Assembly (NCBI GenBank): GCA_947044365.1 | Contig: OX345636.1 | Span: 3,740,001-3,804,000, forward strand | Length of the DNA stretch: 64,000 bases | Source: Petrosia ficiformis | Taxonomy: Eukaryota; Porifera; Demospongiae; Haplosclerida; Petrosiidae | Reading direction: 5' to 3' | Shown here: piece after piece, positions 11,329-22,262 of the stretch | Layout of the letters: each line of letters opens with the position of its first letter | Position numbering within the stretch: position 1 is the stretch's first letter | Program-made: the position numbers and the translations under genes | Notes under the pieces: model-generated | Seen by the model: the letters and a program-made list of their open reading frames with translations, nothing else | Databases searched by the model: none | What the model was told of the DNA's origin: nothing

Positions 11329-12366
11329 TCATGTTGAAAGGTAGGGGGCTAGTCTTTCTGGCGGACGTCGTTCCCTGTTTGAACGGCGGGGGAGAGTCCT
11401 ACATTCTGTCACAGGCAGAGGACTATCCTGTTCTACATCAGGTATTATCTTATTCCAAATCATGGGAGTTTTCTTTGGATTCCATCTGCAAGGGAAACCA
11501 ATCAGGTTCAGATGAGTCTTGTTGGTCCTTATTGCAGTTATTTTGTATGTGGTCAACATGACGTCGAACTATCCTTCCATCTGTTAAGATCACTTGGTAA
11601 GATTGTCCTTCACTCTTAGACACAACACCAGGTAACCATCCTTTGTTGTTTGGAAGATCTCTAATGTATACGGAGTCACCTTCTTTGAACACTCTCTCTT
11701 TCCCATCCTTTAGAGGAACTTGCTTCTGGTAAATTTTTGATACCAGATCGGGTTTCACCAGGTCCAAAAGTGAACGTGGTTGCCTCTTCATTAAGAGTTC
11801 AGCAGGAGATATTCCTGTAGTGGTATGAGGAGTAATTCAATATTAAAACAAAAAGCATGCAAGCTGAGTGTTCAGAGATTCAGGTTTCGATTTCTGCAAG
11901 GCTCTCTTCAAAGTTTGAACAGTTCTTTCCGCTTGGCCATTTGAAGATGGATGATACGGTGGTGAAGTTATGTATGGTGGCCCACAATGCAGGAAGACAT
12001 ACAGAAGAAAGGACGAGAATGTCAGATTTGTCAAATCCATCAGAAGTTACCACCTTTGGGAGTGGCCTCAGAAACCTTGGATGAGGATACACATAGATTA
12101 TGCAGGGCCCAGTCCACAATAAAATATTGTTAGTTGTGTGTGATGCCCATTCAAAGTGGATTGAAGTAGAACCAGTGTCTTCCCCTAATTCAAGCCAAAC
12201 CATCGAGAAGTTAAGAAGAATGTTTGCCACCCATGGTCTACCAGAGGTCATAGTATCTGACAATGGTCCCCAGTTCACCAGCTACAAATTTGGTCAGTTC
12301 TTAAAGAAGAATGGAATCAGGCACATAACTTCAGGCCAACTGTTTCATCCTGCACATTCCGAGATG
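11329..12366 (-). pseudogene. Ty3/Gypsy-type retrotransposon integrase fragment with internal inversion
   Basis: The minus strand at 11450-11791 encodes the integrase C-terminal region and adjoining beta-rich block (FKEGDSVYIRDL, RHVDHI). The minus strand at about 11843-11980 encodes the segment after the third acidic residue (PPYHPSSNGQAERTVQTLKR). The plus strand at about 11972-12324 encodes the zinc-binding CQICQIHQ part and the catalytic core (VVCDAHSKWIEV, SDNGPQFTS). The core thus lies in opposite orientation to the rest. Nine-base inverted copies TGAAGTTAT (11963-11971) and ATAACTTCA (12325-12333) mark the two breakpoints. The fragment ends at 12366, exactly where the astacin-like gene begins. 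No LTRs were found. Confidence 0.85.
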
Positions 12367-13347
12367 TCAGTAGAATAAGCCAGACCATCCCTGCCATTTA
12401 CATCTCCTTACTATTTCATTAACTTTGTCATTCTTTAATGTGCGACATGCAGGACAGTTAGCCCAGTTAGTTTTTCCGCAATATCCATCAGTGGTATTTT
12501 CTGCTGGGTAGTTATGCCTCGTCATCACATCTCGTCCACAATACCACATACCTGTAAAAAAATATATATATTAATACATTGTACTTTTTGTAATTATATC
12601 TCGTTTACCTGTCACATGGCTCTTGCATGGCTGGTAGCTACCAGTGCGACAAGGTGGATACAGGAGATTCAGTCCCACTTTATCCAATTCACTAAGAGTG
12701 TCATTCTTCTCTCCAGGTGGAACAATAGCCCAAACAGGATCATCACCATTTCGTTTGACTTTGGCTTCTTCATATTCTCCTTCACAATACAACATTATAC
12801 TAAATGGGTCAAATCTAGTTATTCCATAAAGATCTTGTCGAGGTTGAAAGTTTTCCATAGTTCCTTTTCCTGTGCTTTCAACAGCCAATGATTTGTCTGA
12901 ATCATTACGTTGGTGTTCATGAGCCATTCCTAATGCGTGGAGTAGCTCGTGAATACTGGTTCGCTTTTTGTTGCTCCAATCATGCTTGAGGTTCACTGTT
13001 GCCCCACTGGAATTTCTAATGTCACCAATGCAGTGTGGATTTCCACTGGAAACTCCAAACACATGAATATTTGCTATATCTTTATAATATGTTTCATAAA
13101 GATATAAACCAGGAGCTGCTGTGTTGATATCACTAATTGCTTGTTTTAAGAATGGCTTCCAGCTGCTGTGTACTGAGCCATCATACCAAATTGCAACATT
13201 GTGTCTGTCATCTTTCAATTCATTTTGACTTTGTATCTTGTAATATCTTGTAAATTTTGTTCTTGCACTATAGTCCACACTGAAATCACTTGAGTTGAGG
13301 AATGTTGGTTTACAATTGGGTGCTGAATTCTGCTTTTGAGTTGCCAT
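12367..13347 (-). CDS. Astacin-like metalloprotease, copy 1 (3'-truncated)
   Basis: Exon 1 is 13347-12609, intron 12608-12552 (57 nt, GTAAAC donor, TACAG acceptor), exon 2 is 12551-12367; predicted 307 aa. The zinc site HELLHALGMAHEH matches the astacin HExxHxxGxxHE motif, and SIMLYCEGEY supplies the Met-turn. Exon 1 is the same length (739 nt) as in copy 2 and has no stop. The second exon keeps the first Cys-rich unit (WYCGR, DGYCGKTN, CPAC) but breaks after WSGLFY, where a TGA sits exactly at the junction with the Gypsy fragment. About 34 C-terminal residues, including the second Cys-rich unit, are lost. No signal peptide or prodomain is visible. The protease core could still be made. Confidence 0.75.
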
Positions 13348-13398
13348 ATTCAGCGTTGTTGTATTCACAGATGTGAAATCAAACAGACTATATACCCA

Positions 13399-13399
<1 letters not shown>

Positions 13400-13480
<81 letters not shown>

Positions 13481-13521
13481 ATGCACACATGTATATAATG
13501 ATATATAGCATTATGTGTGTA

Positions 13522-13559
<38 letters not shown>
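13400..13559. repeat. (TA)n microsatellites upstream of astacin-like copy 1
   Basis: Uninterrupted TA runs at 13400-13473 and 13527-13559. The second astacin-like copy has the equivalent at 29345-29429, so this tract was part of the duplicated unit. Runs of YIYIYI in translation are artefacts of it. Confidence 0.95.
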
Positions 13560-13566
<7 letters not shown>

Positions 13567-13921
13567 TCCATACATGTATAATTATAATGATATATAGCAT
13601 TATTCAGCTCAATCAGCACATATTTGTTGTGAACTTTGTAGTAACACCTTTGTATTAACATAACCCAATCTCAATATATATCTCAAATATAATTATAATA
13701 TATACTATAATGACTTTGATAATATATAATAATACACATTGATATATTTTTGCATGTACATAGATGGACTGTTTACATAACACTATTGTAATAATTAAAA
13801 GGTTATGAACACACATTATGAACACACTAATCAGCATTGGTATCAGTATCAGGATATAATAATTTAGGAATGTGTATTATTTATTACTCAAATGAGGATT
13901 ATTATTGTTAAGTTATATAAG

Positions 13922-14311
13922 TTAACCCTTAGAGCACTGAGCGTGTTTTTCACTATTTTTCACTAGTGACTCTCCTACAGATATCTTAGACACTGTTCAC
14001 TTTCTGTACTCCAAATGTGTGTGTTTATTCACCTTGACTTGAATGTTACCAATCATTTCATAGGATTACGTCAAATGCAGTTTTCTCCTCATTTTTACAG
14101 CAACTCGGCCAAATAAAACGACCCTACTTTATAGATACCCATCCAAATTGCATAGGCGGGTAGGAGCCATGCACCCTTGAAACGTCGCTTATCAATGGGA
14201 CATCCCTTTGGTAAGTTTCCCGTACTTTATGTTTAGCCCAAGTGTGGCGGAAAACCATCAACCACCATTTTCACAGGCTTACTAATTACAAATGCACATA
14301 CTAGGGGTTAA
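13922..14311. mobile_element. piggyBac-type MITE, copy 1
   Basis: Starts TTAACCCTTAGAGCACTGA at 13922 and ends ACTAGGGGTTAA at 14311: TTAA at both ends with imperfect inverted CCCTTAG termini, as in piggyBac elements. Its left half matches 29751-29926 (upstream of astacin-like copy 2), and its start matches the better preserved element at 38999-39602. No coding capacity. Confidence 0.6.
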
Positions 14312-14454
14312 TTAACTTGAACAAGGAATAATTTTTAATGTTGTAAAAGTTATAGCTACTTAAAAAAACTAGTTTTGTCTTATGATGTACATACCGATGT
14401 GTGCAGCAGAATGTACCACTACCAGTTGGAAATCTACATTTATAAAGCCCATTA

Positions 14455-14929
14455 CCACTACTTGGTTTTTTATGGCCCGTAGGGCTATCCCTATAATTGC
14501 TTTCCCACGGGTCTGAACTATATATACATATATATATTCTTGTCTCCACTTTCGTGAGTATGCGTTGTATTACGTAGTTAAGAAAGTGGCATTATTCCCA
14601 GGAGCAGAGTCAATTTAATGGATGTGGCGCGTAATAGAATGCGCGCTCTAGCTCTGCTGCAACAGCAGGAAGATTTGGAAATAATAAAGAAGGCTGCTAT
14701 GTAAAAACTGGAACTAATAGCAATTTATCCTACTTGAAATATATTCATAAATTTCTACAAGATCCTTTAAAATGTAAGGAGAGTAGGTAATCAAAATAAT
14801 AACTACAATAGGCTGCTGTGTTTCAGGCTTGATAAAGTCAGCCGAGATTACTGAATGCTGGACACCAAGCAATAATAGGGATACTTTTTTCTCCATATAT
14901 CCTGTTTTTTTTGTTTTCTCATCAAGCAA
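14455..14929 (-). repeat. Dispersed repeat R1, copy 2 (inverted, longest readable frame)
   Basis: Inverted relative to copies at 10.8 and 21.8 kb; the shared region also covers TTTATGGCCCGTAGGGC and GCTTTCCCACGGGT. Minus frame 14929-14714 is open: VQHSVISADFIK, then IILITYSPYILKDLVEIYEY. On plus, 14620-14703 reads MDVARNRMRALALLQQQEDL and stops; copy 3 shows a diverged counterpart on its minus strand. An unidentified mobile element with coding history. Confidence 0.6.
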
Positions 14930-15757
14930 AATGTGTGCTCACATTGCTCATTGGAATAATAATTAAAGCTGTCTACATAAATCAGCTTTGTCAAGTATAC
15001 ACTGTGTATTTGAAATATTTCCTGGCCAGATTCCCTATAACCCTAAGGTGCAAATACACTCCCATAATGAAATATGTTCCATGAAATCCTGAGTATAGTA
15101 TAATTGATTTATTTATTTCTCAGTTTATCACAAGAAGACCAAGTTAGGTGATGAAGAGGAGGAGGTCATGCAGGTCGGGATATGTTCATAACTATACTTA
15201 TATCCTTATATGTACAGGTATACAACTATTTTACATTAACTCATACTGCGTAGGTTTGGAGATAATGTAAGATAGTTTGTATGTCTGTGTCATTCGCTAT
15301 TTAAGAAATGTAAAACTGGCACTCTAATCATTGGATGTGCTTTGGGTAATTAATTATCTTCGAACTGCAAAATATCTGGCAAAGTTTTTTGAATAAAGGG
15401 CATTTAGTCAGAAAAAAATTATGTAAATAGTGTGCTACAGTGTTCTAACCAGGAAGTTTAGTCCAAGAGGGGGAGGTGTGGTAATTAATTATTATCCACA
15501 CAACATGAATTAATTATTAGCTTATTGTATAAGGACATTTTCAATTCCTTTCCAAGTTAGTTGCTATGAGTTTCTACAGTCTTAAAATCATGTTTTGTGG
15601 TATATCCACCAGTTAATAATAATAATAATATATAATAATTATCATAATTTGATACCACTAAGGGTTGCCATGGAAACATTTGATCTTTCAAAATAAAACC
15701 AAAAGTTTCTTAGAAACTGGGTTGATGCTGAAGTTGATTAACTTCAGCATCAACAGA
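14930..15757. other. AT-rich region, no gene recognised
   Basis: No supported exon on either strand. One short perfect inverted pair is present near 15724-15752 (GATGCTGAAGTTGATTAACT, then CTTCAGCATC). Confidence 0.5.
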
Positions 15758-15916
15758 TAACTGTTATATTTACAATGTACAATGGATATCAAAGATCATT
15801 TGTATGGGCACATTTTCTGTTATATCCTTATAGGTATGAAATATAAACAACCATTGGAACATTCTTTGTTTAATAGTGTATATATATTATAAACATATAA
15901 TTATATTAATATATAC

Positions 15917-15956
<40 letters not shown>

Positions 15957-16164
15957 ACAATGAGATTCATAGCCCATACATTTCTATGGGGCGTGTAAGT
16001 TTATATTTCTCATATAAACCTCAAAATAGGTTGATATTTTAAAATATCAACCTTGTGAAACTCGACATCGGATGATATCACCCTCGGGCTACGCCCTCGG
16101 GTGATATCTTACCTCGTGGCAGGTTTATATAACGCATATAGACCTCTGAAACATGATATATATA

Positions 16165-16211
<47 letters not shown>

Positions 16212-16551
16212 GTTATGCCATGAATACAACAGAACATCATATATCAATATTTAGGTGGGCCATAAATACTTGGCCCACCCAAACATTGACCTATCAAGTT
16301 CAAAAAGATTCATCCTCTGAATACAATTGAACATGGCCCACCCAAACACTTCATCACTGTTACAAGAAAGTTGGCATGGACTACAAAAGCATTGTCGCAT
16401 AAGACTGTAGTTAATAATCATCCTTACTGTTATATTTACAATTTACAATGGATATCAAAGGTCATTTGTATGGGCACATTTTCCTTATAGATATGAAATA
16501 TAAACAACCATTGGAACATTCTTTGTTTAACGGTGTATATAATTATATATA

Positions 16552-16611
<60 letters not shown>

Positions 16612-16862
16612 CGTTATGCCATGAATACAACAGAATTTCATACATCAATATTTGGCTGGGCAAGCTTAACTGTATTCATAGGATGAATCTGCATCCTATA
16701 AATACTTGGCCCACCCAAACATTGACCTATCAAGTTCAATTACATTTATGGGAAGGCCTATGAATACAATTAAACATGGCCCACCCAAACATTTCATCAC
16801 TGTTACAAGAAAGTTGGCATGAGCTACGAAAGCATTGTCGCATAAGACTGTAGTCTAATAAG
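15758..16862. repeat. Tandem duplication of a roughly 440-bp unit, with a 220-bp insertion in the first unit
   Basis: Unit 1 (about 15758-16412) and unit 2 (about 16424-16862) share GTTATATTTACAAT at the start, a central (TA)n (15920-15952 with 16169-16209; 16555-16611), ACTTGGCCCACCCAAACA, and AGCATTGTCGCATAAGACTG at the end. Unit 1 alone carries about 15953-16168, which contains two palindromes. Confidence 0.8.
16028..16108. repeat. Two strong palindromes inside the unit-1 insertion
   Basis: A perfect 26-bp palindrome at 16028-16053 (half-site GGTTGATATTTT and its complement, no spacer). A 35-nt hairpin at 16074-16108 has outer arms GATATCACCC and GGGTGATATC, two mismatched pairs, inner arms GGGC and GCCC, and a 3-nt loop. 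Local GC content is well above the surroundings. Confidence 0.85.
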
Positions 16863-17334
16863 AGTATAATAATAATTTTCGATGCTATATTGATATTCAG
16901 CTAATGCATAACATATTAGTTTTATAAAGTATGTAGTTCTGCCCCTAATTTCACATTTGACTACAGTTAATTGTTAGTGCAGTGGACGTAACCCCATGAA
17001 ACTGTTTTACATCACAAAAATAATTATAACATTATAGTTCACTTTAATATTTCTAATTTTGTAGCCTATGTGCATATTATGTTTATTACTGTATACTGTG
17101 GCCTGTTCAAATAATGGAAATCATGCACTTACTGCACATAGAACCAAATAAAGATAATAAGGATATTTGACCTTATAATAACTCCAAGAATTAATGAAAA
17201 TATAATGCAATGAAGATACTACTGCACTAGTATAATTAATTACCTGCAAAAACTTTGTGAACCAATCTAGTAGGAAATCCGCTCTATATGTATATAATAA
17301 TTCATTATTAAAATGAAAACAATTGTTGTAATTT

Positions 17335-17560
17335 ATTACTGAGGATCAATGGCAAAAGAAAAGGTAAAGTTGTAAGTGTTTGTATATACCTGGAAAAATA
17401 CTGCTACAAGAGACCTTTGTTTATATTTCACATATAATGGATGATAAGCTGTCAATATCTGCTGTTAACAGGTAATGAAGAAATCTCTGCCAAAAAGTAA
17501 TAACATTACTATATATTATGTTGGAATTATTGCTTGTTAATAAATTCATACAAGAAGCCA
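17335..17560 (+). repeat. Dispersed repeat R2, copy 1
   Basis: Diverged direct match to 19605-19800: GAGGATCAA, AAGTGTTTGTATATAC, AAGAGACCTT and TTGGAATTATTG occur in the same order and spacing. Confidence 0.6.
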
Positions 17561-17774
17561 ACTTACTCACTTTGTGGCGTCGAGAACCGGAGATTTGCGA
17601 CACTCATACGAGTACAGGTATTGCGCATGCGTTAAAACTCCTGTATAGACACACCCACGCATACGTGAGAGAATGAATGGCGTTATACCACTTTGAACTT
17701 TAAATATAACCTTTACGTTTGTAAAGCTCAGTATTCTTGCATTTGCTAAGTAAACCATTTATGTAAAATTTATG

Positions 17775-18010
17775 TAGCAGGAAGACAACAAAGCGAGCGC
17801 TTTGAAAGTTTAGTAGTCCTGACGGCAAACGCCCACATCTTTATTCGTTTGTATATAATAGTTAACTTCCACATTTTAAATAACAATGCATTTTAACTTA
17901 TTTAGTTCGACGGAAAACCATAAATACACAAAAAACATGCTTCGTAAGCTAAAGAAAATCAGCAGGGCGATTATTTGAAAGTGCAAATGTCAGTAGCAAC
18001 GCTACCTGAA
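17775..18010 (+). repeat. Dispersed repeat R3, copy 1
   Basis: Same order of motifs (AGTAGTCC, GGCAACGCCCAC-like, AACTTATTTAGTT, ACATGCTTCGTAAGCT) as 24320-24545 on plus and, inverted, 19870-20090. Internal GCGAGCGCTTTGAAAG-type segments are GC-richer than the flanks. Confidence 0.6.
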
Positions 18011-18049
18011 ACTTAATTAACGTCAAAAGCAATTAATATAATGAATGAA

Positions 18050-19190
18050 TTGAATTTGAATTATATTAATGACACACAACACAGTTGATATATATACATA
18101 CACACACATATATGTGTATATACAACATAAGTTGTCCAGCCTCTTAGGCTTATGAGTGAAAGAGTTAAACAAAAAGAACTGAAAAGAAAAAGTATATGGT
18201 GACAAATAAATCTAATGATGATACCATGAGAAATAAAAAAAAATGAAAATAGAATAAAATAAAATAAAAAGATATAATAAATAAGTGAATGACAATAAAA
18301 TAAATAAATTTAAATGAGTTTCTTGTTTTGAACATTTTATAAATAAAGTATGAAGTTTGTGCATTGTGATGCTGTGATAAAATGACTTTTAGCTTTTCAT
18401 TAGGTGTTAATGATTGGAATGATGGGAAGTAATTGGTCATGTACAGAAATAATGATTTACGAATATTATTATATTTTGGACAAAAAAGTATAAAGTGTGG
18501 AATATCTTCCACAGAATCCATTGTACAGTGGGTGCACAGACGACTAGACAGAGGTATCTTGGGACTCTGTAATCTACCAGTCTCAATGGCCAGAGGCAAA
18601 CATCCACCTCTAATAGTTGCCATTATCCACCTTCTCCCAAGACTAATGTTAGCAGTTATATACCCACATGCAGATGGCACTAGCTTTGATTGCAATTGTT
18701 TATATATAAGTAACCTACCACCAGATTCAGAATTTGAGTCTGGTTCTTTTTTGTACCTGCTTTTGCCATTCATTCAAAGCTATTATGTGAACCCCTTCCT
18801 CCAGCTGACTGTACAAGGGGGTATCAGTAATAATGGCCAATTCAATACATGATCCTTTAACAATAGAAATTAATTTACTACAGTGCCAACACCAATTTCT
18901 CTTACCTAATTTAGCTAACTTGCTAGACCAAGCGAATACTTCATATAAAATGGGGTTACATTCATTTTTACTTATTTTAAGGAATGCTTTTAAAACTTGC
19001 AACATTTGTCGATAATGAGTTGGAAGCCAACCCATATCTCCTACCATTGCTGCTATAGGCATGTTTCTGTTACATCCTAGAAAGAATCTCATTGCATTAT
19101 TTTGGATAGTAGTTAATTTGGTATGCTCTTTATAGCCCCAAATAATGCATCCATAGTCCATTACAGGTGTTACTAGTGAATAATATATTC
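18050..19190 (-). pseudogene. Non-LTR retrotransposon (LINE) ORF2 C-terminal end, 5'-truncated
   Basis: Minus frame 19161-18727 starts mid-domain (DYGCIIWGYKEHTKLTTIQN, then MGWLPTHYRQ), typical of the thumb and connection region of LINE reverse transcriptases. A one-frame shift near 18750 leads to frame 18773-18165, with RLCTHCTMDSVEDIPHFILF and CPKYNNIRKSLF, the CxxC...HxxxxC C-terminal zinc-knuckle type. The upstream palm and endonuclease are absent, as expected for 5' truncation on insertion. The tail past the knuckle is long and hydrophobic. The clade cannot be fixed from this part. Confidence 0.75.
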
Positions 19191-19440
19191 AAGTTTGTAG
19201 TGGTGAAGGGTAGTCTCACAGCCAGATCCAACCTACTATGAAGGACTGGTATGGTCAGCTCCCTATAGTAGCATGGTTATATAGATTGTGACAAAACCGC
19301 TAATAATATTGACAACCAATATAAGTATATTCATAACTATACTTTCCCAGTAAGCCAGCTGTATGACTATATAATTATATTCAATTACCATTTTGTCAGG
19401 TACTTGTATCACATGCACAAGTGGTGATCAGCTTTGTCTG
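19191..19440. repeat. Decayed relative of the 41.9-kb MITE
   Basis: 19285-19430 matches 41995-42110 (GCTAATAATATT, TTTCCCAGT.AGCCAGCTGTATGA). Flanking AACCTACTATGAAGGACTGGT resembles the MITE arm at 41920-41965, but the ends are no longer complementary. Confidence 0.5.
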
Positions 19441-19604
19441 CCTGTCTGTATGTCCATGTTCCATGCAAAAACAAAATACCGGATATAGTATACTTTAATT
19501 AAAGTAGTGTATCATCTTCTATGTAAATACATCAGTCGATTATGTAAGGTAGTATATAATTATATGTATTATAATTATACATAAGGAAAAAGAAAACAAT
19601 TAAT

Positions 19605-19800
19605 TATAATTACTTGAGGATCAAAGACAAAAGAAAATATAAAGTATAGTAAGTGTTTGTATATACTTGGAGAGATGGCTACTATAAGAGACCTTACAGT
19701 TTACATTTTATATACAAAATTATGAGCTATATGTCAAAGTTAACATGTAAAGAGTAAATCTCTACATAATACATTGGAATTATTGGTGTGTAAATTCACA
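19605..19800 (+). repeat. Dispersed repeat R2, copy 2
   Basis: Direct, diverged counterpart of 17335-17560. Confidence 0.6.
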
Positions 19801-19869
19801 CTTAACCTAAATACCAAAGTGCCAATACTCGACAAAATCATGAAATATAAAAGGAACTGACATGCACAC

Positions 19870-20090
19870 ACTATGAAGAAGACAGTAATAGTTGTGAAAA
19901 AAATTGAGTTGACTCTATATAAACGAAAGTGATGAAGACGTTAACTATAGCCGTCGCCACTGCTACATTTTCAAACACTCGCCTTGCTGCTTTCCTCCAG
20001 CTAACGAAACATGTTTTTGATATCAATGGCTTTTTTAAACGGTTTTCTGTCAATCTAAGTAAGTTAAAAGTCACTATTGCTTAAAATGCA
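19870..20090 (-). repeat. Dispersed repeat R3, inverted copy
   Basis: Reverse complement aligns with 17775-18010 and 24320-24545, including the complement of AACGAAACATG and AAGTTAAAAGTCAC. Confidence 0.55.
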
Positions 20091-20399
20091 GACGTTATAC
20101 TGGCTAGTAACTCCATCAACTATTTATTGAAGGGTGTGAATAATAGCTGAATATATATATATATAATATGTGCTCAGAACTGCTGTAATGAATCAAAACG
20201 ACATGACCATCTAGTATCCCTAAGCTGTTCTAGTCATATCTCTCTTTGAAAGCCAACTTTAGACTGCTCAGAAAGGAATAAGTAGTGTAATACAGATGAG
20301 GACATGAACACATAAAGGTTTTCTAAAAGAGTGAAGAAATTGGAAGTCATACTTACTCACTATAGTGTCATCAACCACAACTAGATTTAAGTATGAGTC

Positions 20400-21610
20400 T
20401 GACAGTGTGTATACACTGCCATGTTATTTTTCTTCATGATTTTCTGACTAACACCAGCTCATCGGCCGGACATAACAGAAGCTCTGTGATAACACTGGCT
20501 TACACAGTCACTGATATTAAAGTTTAGATCAGCAAGTGTTGTCAGAATGTAGTCAGAGAGAGAAGTATCATTAAGTTCATTTGCATGAATAAGCGCAATG
20601 AATCAATCATGTACAATGCAGTTGTGAACATACTTGAGGGCAATGGACACATGGCTTTTGCTCTTTTGCTTTCAGAAGACTTCCGGCAGCAAAAGAGTAC
20701 ATAGAAACACAACTCATATTGTTTAAATCACCATACTAAATGCGATATCTAGATCTGTTAATGATCGACCGCCATGTGAAGAAGCTAGGTGCTGTATGTC
20801 TGAACGATTCCAAAATTGATCATTAAATCACAAACTCAACTTGGATGCTGGACAAATGGGTGTAGTGTGTAAAGCATGCTCCACATCAGCTCCCCAGCAA
20901 GGTCTTTCTAGTATGAAACAGATGTTTGGAGGTGGTAGGGTCATAATCACAGCATCAAATGTTTCATAAAGAAGGTTTTTCGATATTGCTGATTTGGATC
21001 AACATATCCCACCCTACAAGACTCTATTGATTCAATAAGATCTCACCTATCAATCTGCTACTCCACTCAAGAATTGATGTTTTGGGTATTCCAATGCATT
21101 TCTATAGACAAAGAAACTTCGAAATCATTCTCCAATACTTCTACAACTGGAAATAGGCCTTCTTCCAGGTGTGTTAACGAAGTATCTCCATCAACAATGC
21201 CAGCTGCTACTGGAAATCCAAGCTCACTGCCGTGTTTATTAGCATATTCAGCGAACATCACATAACTATCTTTCTGTTCGGTACCACTGAAAAGCTGCAC
21301 TCAGCTACCAGTTGGACAAGTATTCATTGCAATCAATTCAATGGTCTTGTTGGGGATTTCTTTATTAAGATAATTAATCAAATTAAAGACAGGCAGGTGA
21401 CTATCAGTGTATGGCAACTTCATGGCATCTACTTCAAAGTATTGATGCGGGTTAGAAGAGAACTTGTGCATGTAAACATGTCCCCCTACTCTTTTATTAG
21501 CCTCAAATATCTTCACTTTATGAGATATGTTTCTGTAGCAAAAGTGCAGAGTACAGACCAGCCATACCTCCTCCAACGATGCCAATGTTGAGAGTATTTT
21601 CCGATGCTAA
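20400..21610 (-). pseudogene. FAD-dependent amine oxidase (L-amino-acid / monoamine oxidase type) pseudogene
   Basis: Read on minus from 21605: GIVGGGMAGLYSALLLQ, the Rossmann GxGxxG FAD-binding loop, then after a frameshift KVKIFEANKRVGGHVYM, the following GG-containing block of flavin amine oxidases. YFEVDAMKLPYTDSHLPVF matches the substrate-side segment common in L-amino-acid oxidases. Frame 21300-21067 continues (GSELGFPVAAGIVDGD), and 20990-20850 gives FDAVIMTLPPPNI and LERPCWGADVEHAL. Around 20745-20800 FWNRSDIQHLASSHGGRSLT is still recognisable. At least two frameshifts and several stops, and no introns were identified, so it may be a processed or old intronless copy. Such enzymes oxidise amino acids or amines and release hydrogen peroxide. 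Confidence 0.7.
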
Positions 21611-21774
21611 GTGAAGTGGTCACTATACTCACGATTCATAGTACCAGTTTTTTTAAAGGACTATCACTAGGTCATCCACAAAGACAGTCAAGATATTGAT
21701 TATATTTTATTAATAGTGGAGTAGTACCAGAAGACATGGCCAAAGCTATACAAAGTATACTAAAAACAATGTTT

Positions 21775-22262
21775 AACAAGTGTATATAGAAAAAAAAACA
21801 TCCCTATGATTGTTTTACAAATTTAAGTGAAGATAAAAGTATCCTTATGACTGCTTTGTGGTGTCCAGAATTCAGTAATCATGGCTGACTTTATCAAGCA
21901 TGAAAGACAACAGCTTATTATAGTTATTATTTTGATTATCTACTCTCCTGACCTTTCAAAGGACCTTGTAGAACTTTAGGAATATATTTCAGGCAGAATA
22001 GCTAGCTATTAGTTACAGTTTCTACGTAAGCTCAACAGCTTTCTTTCTGCTGGTGTGTAGAGCTTGATCGCGCGTTCTTTTACGCGCCACGCCCATTAAT
22101 TGACAGAGCCCCCGGGAATGATGTAACTGCCTTAACTACGTATACAACCCATACTCGCGTAGGTGACACAAACATATATATATATATATATATATATATA
22201 AACATACATCAAACCCGTGGGAAAGCAATCATAGGGATGGCCCTACGGGCCATAAAAACTAT
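21775..22262 (+). repeat. Dispersed repeat R1, copy 3
   Basis: Near-identical to 10777-11030 over its first 250 nt, and to the inverse of 14455-14705 over the rest, including the GC-rich ACGCGCCACGCCCATTAATT segment and CCCTACGGGCCATAAAA at the end. A (TA)n run at 22174-22201 lies inside. Confidence 0.75.

Noticed and set aside
11880..12278. Independent gene on the minus strand opposite the integrase core
   Set aside because: It is the antisense shadow of the inverted integrase segment.
13365..13661. Open frames rich in YIYIYI around the (TA)n tracts (also near 16.5, 24.8 and 29.4 kb)
   Set aside because: They are direct translations of TA microsatellites.
18165..18330. Membrane protein suggested by a hydrophobic tail after the LINE zinc knuckle
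   Set aside because: T-rich 3' untranslated-type sequence of the LINE read in frame; F/I/L/Y runs follow base composition.
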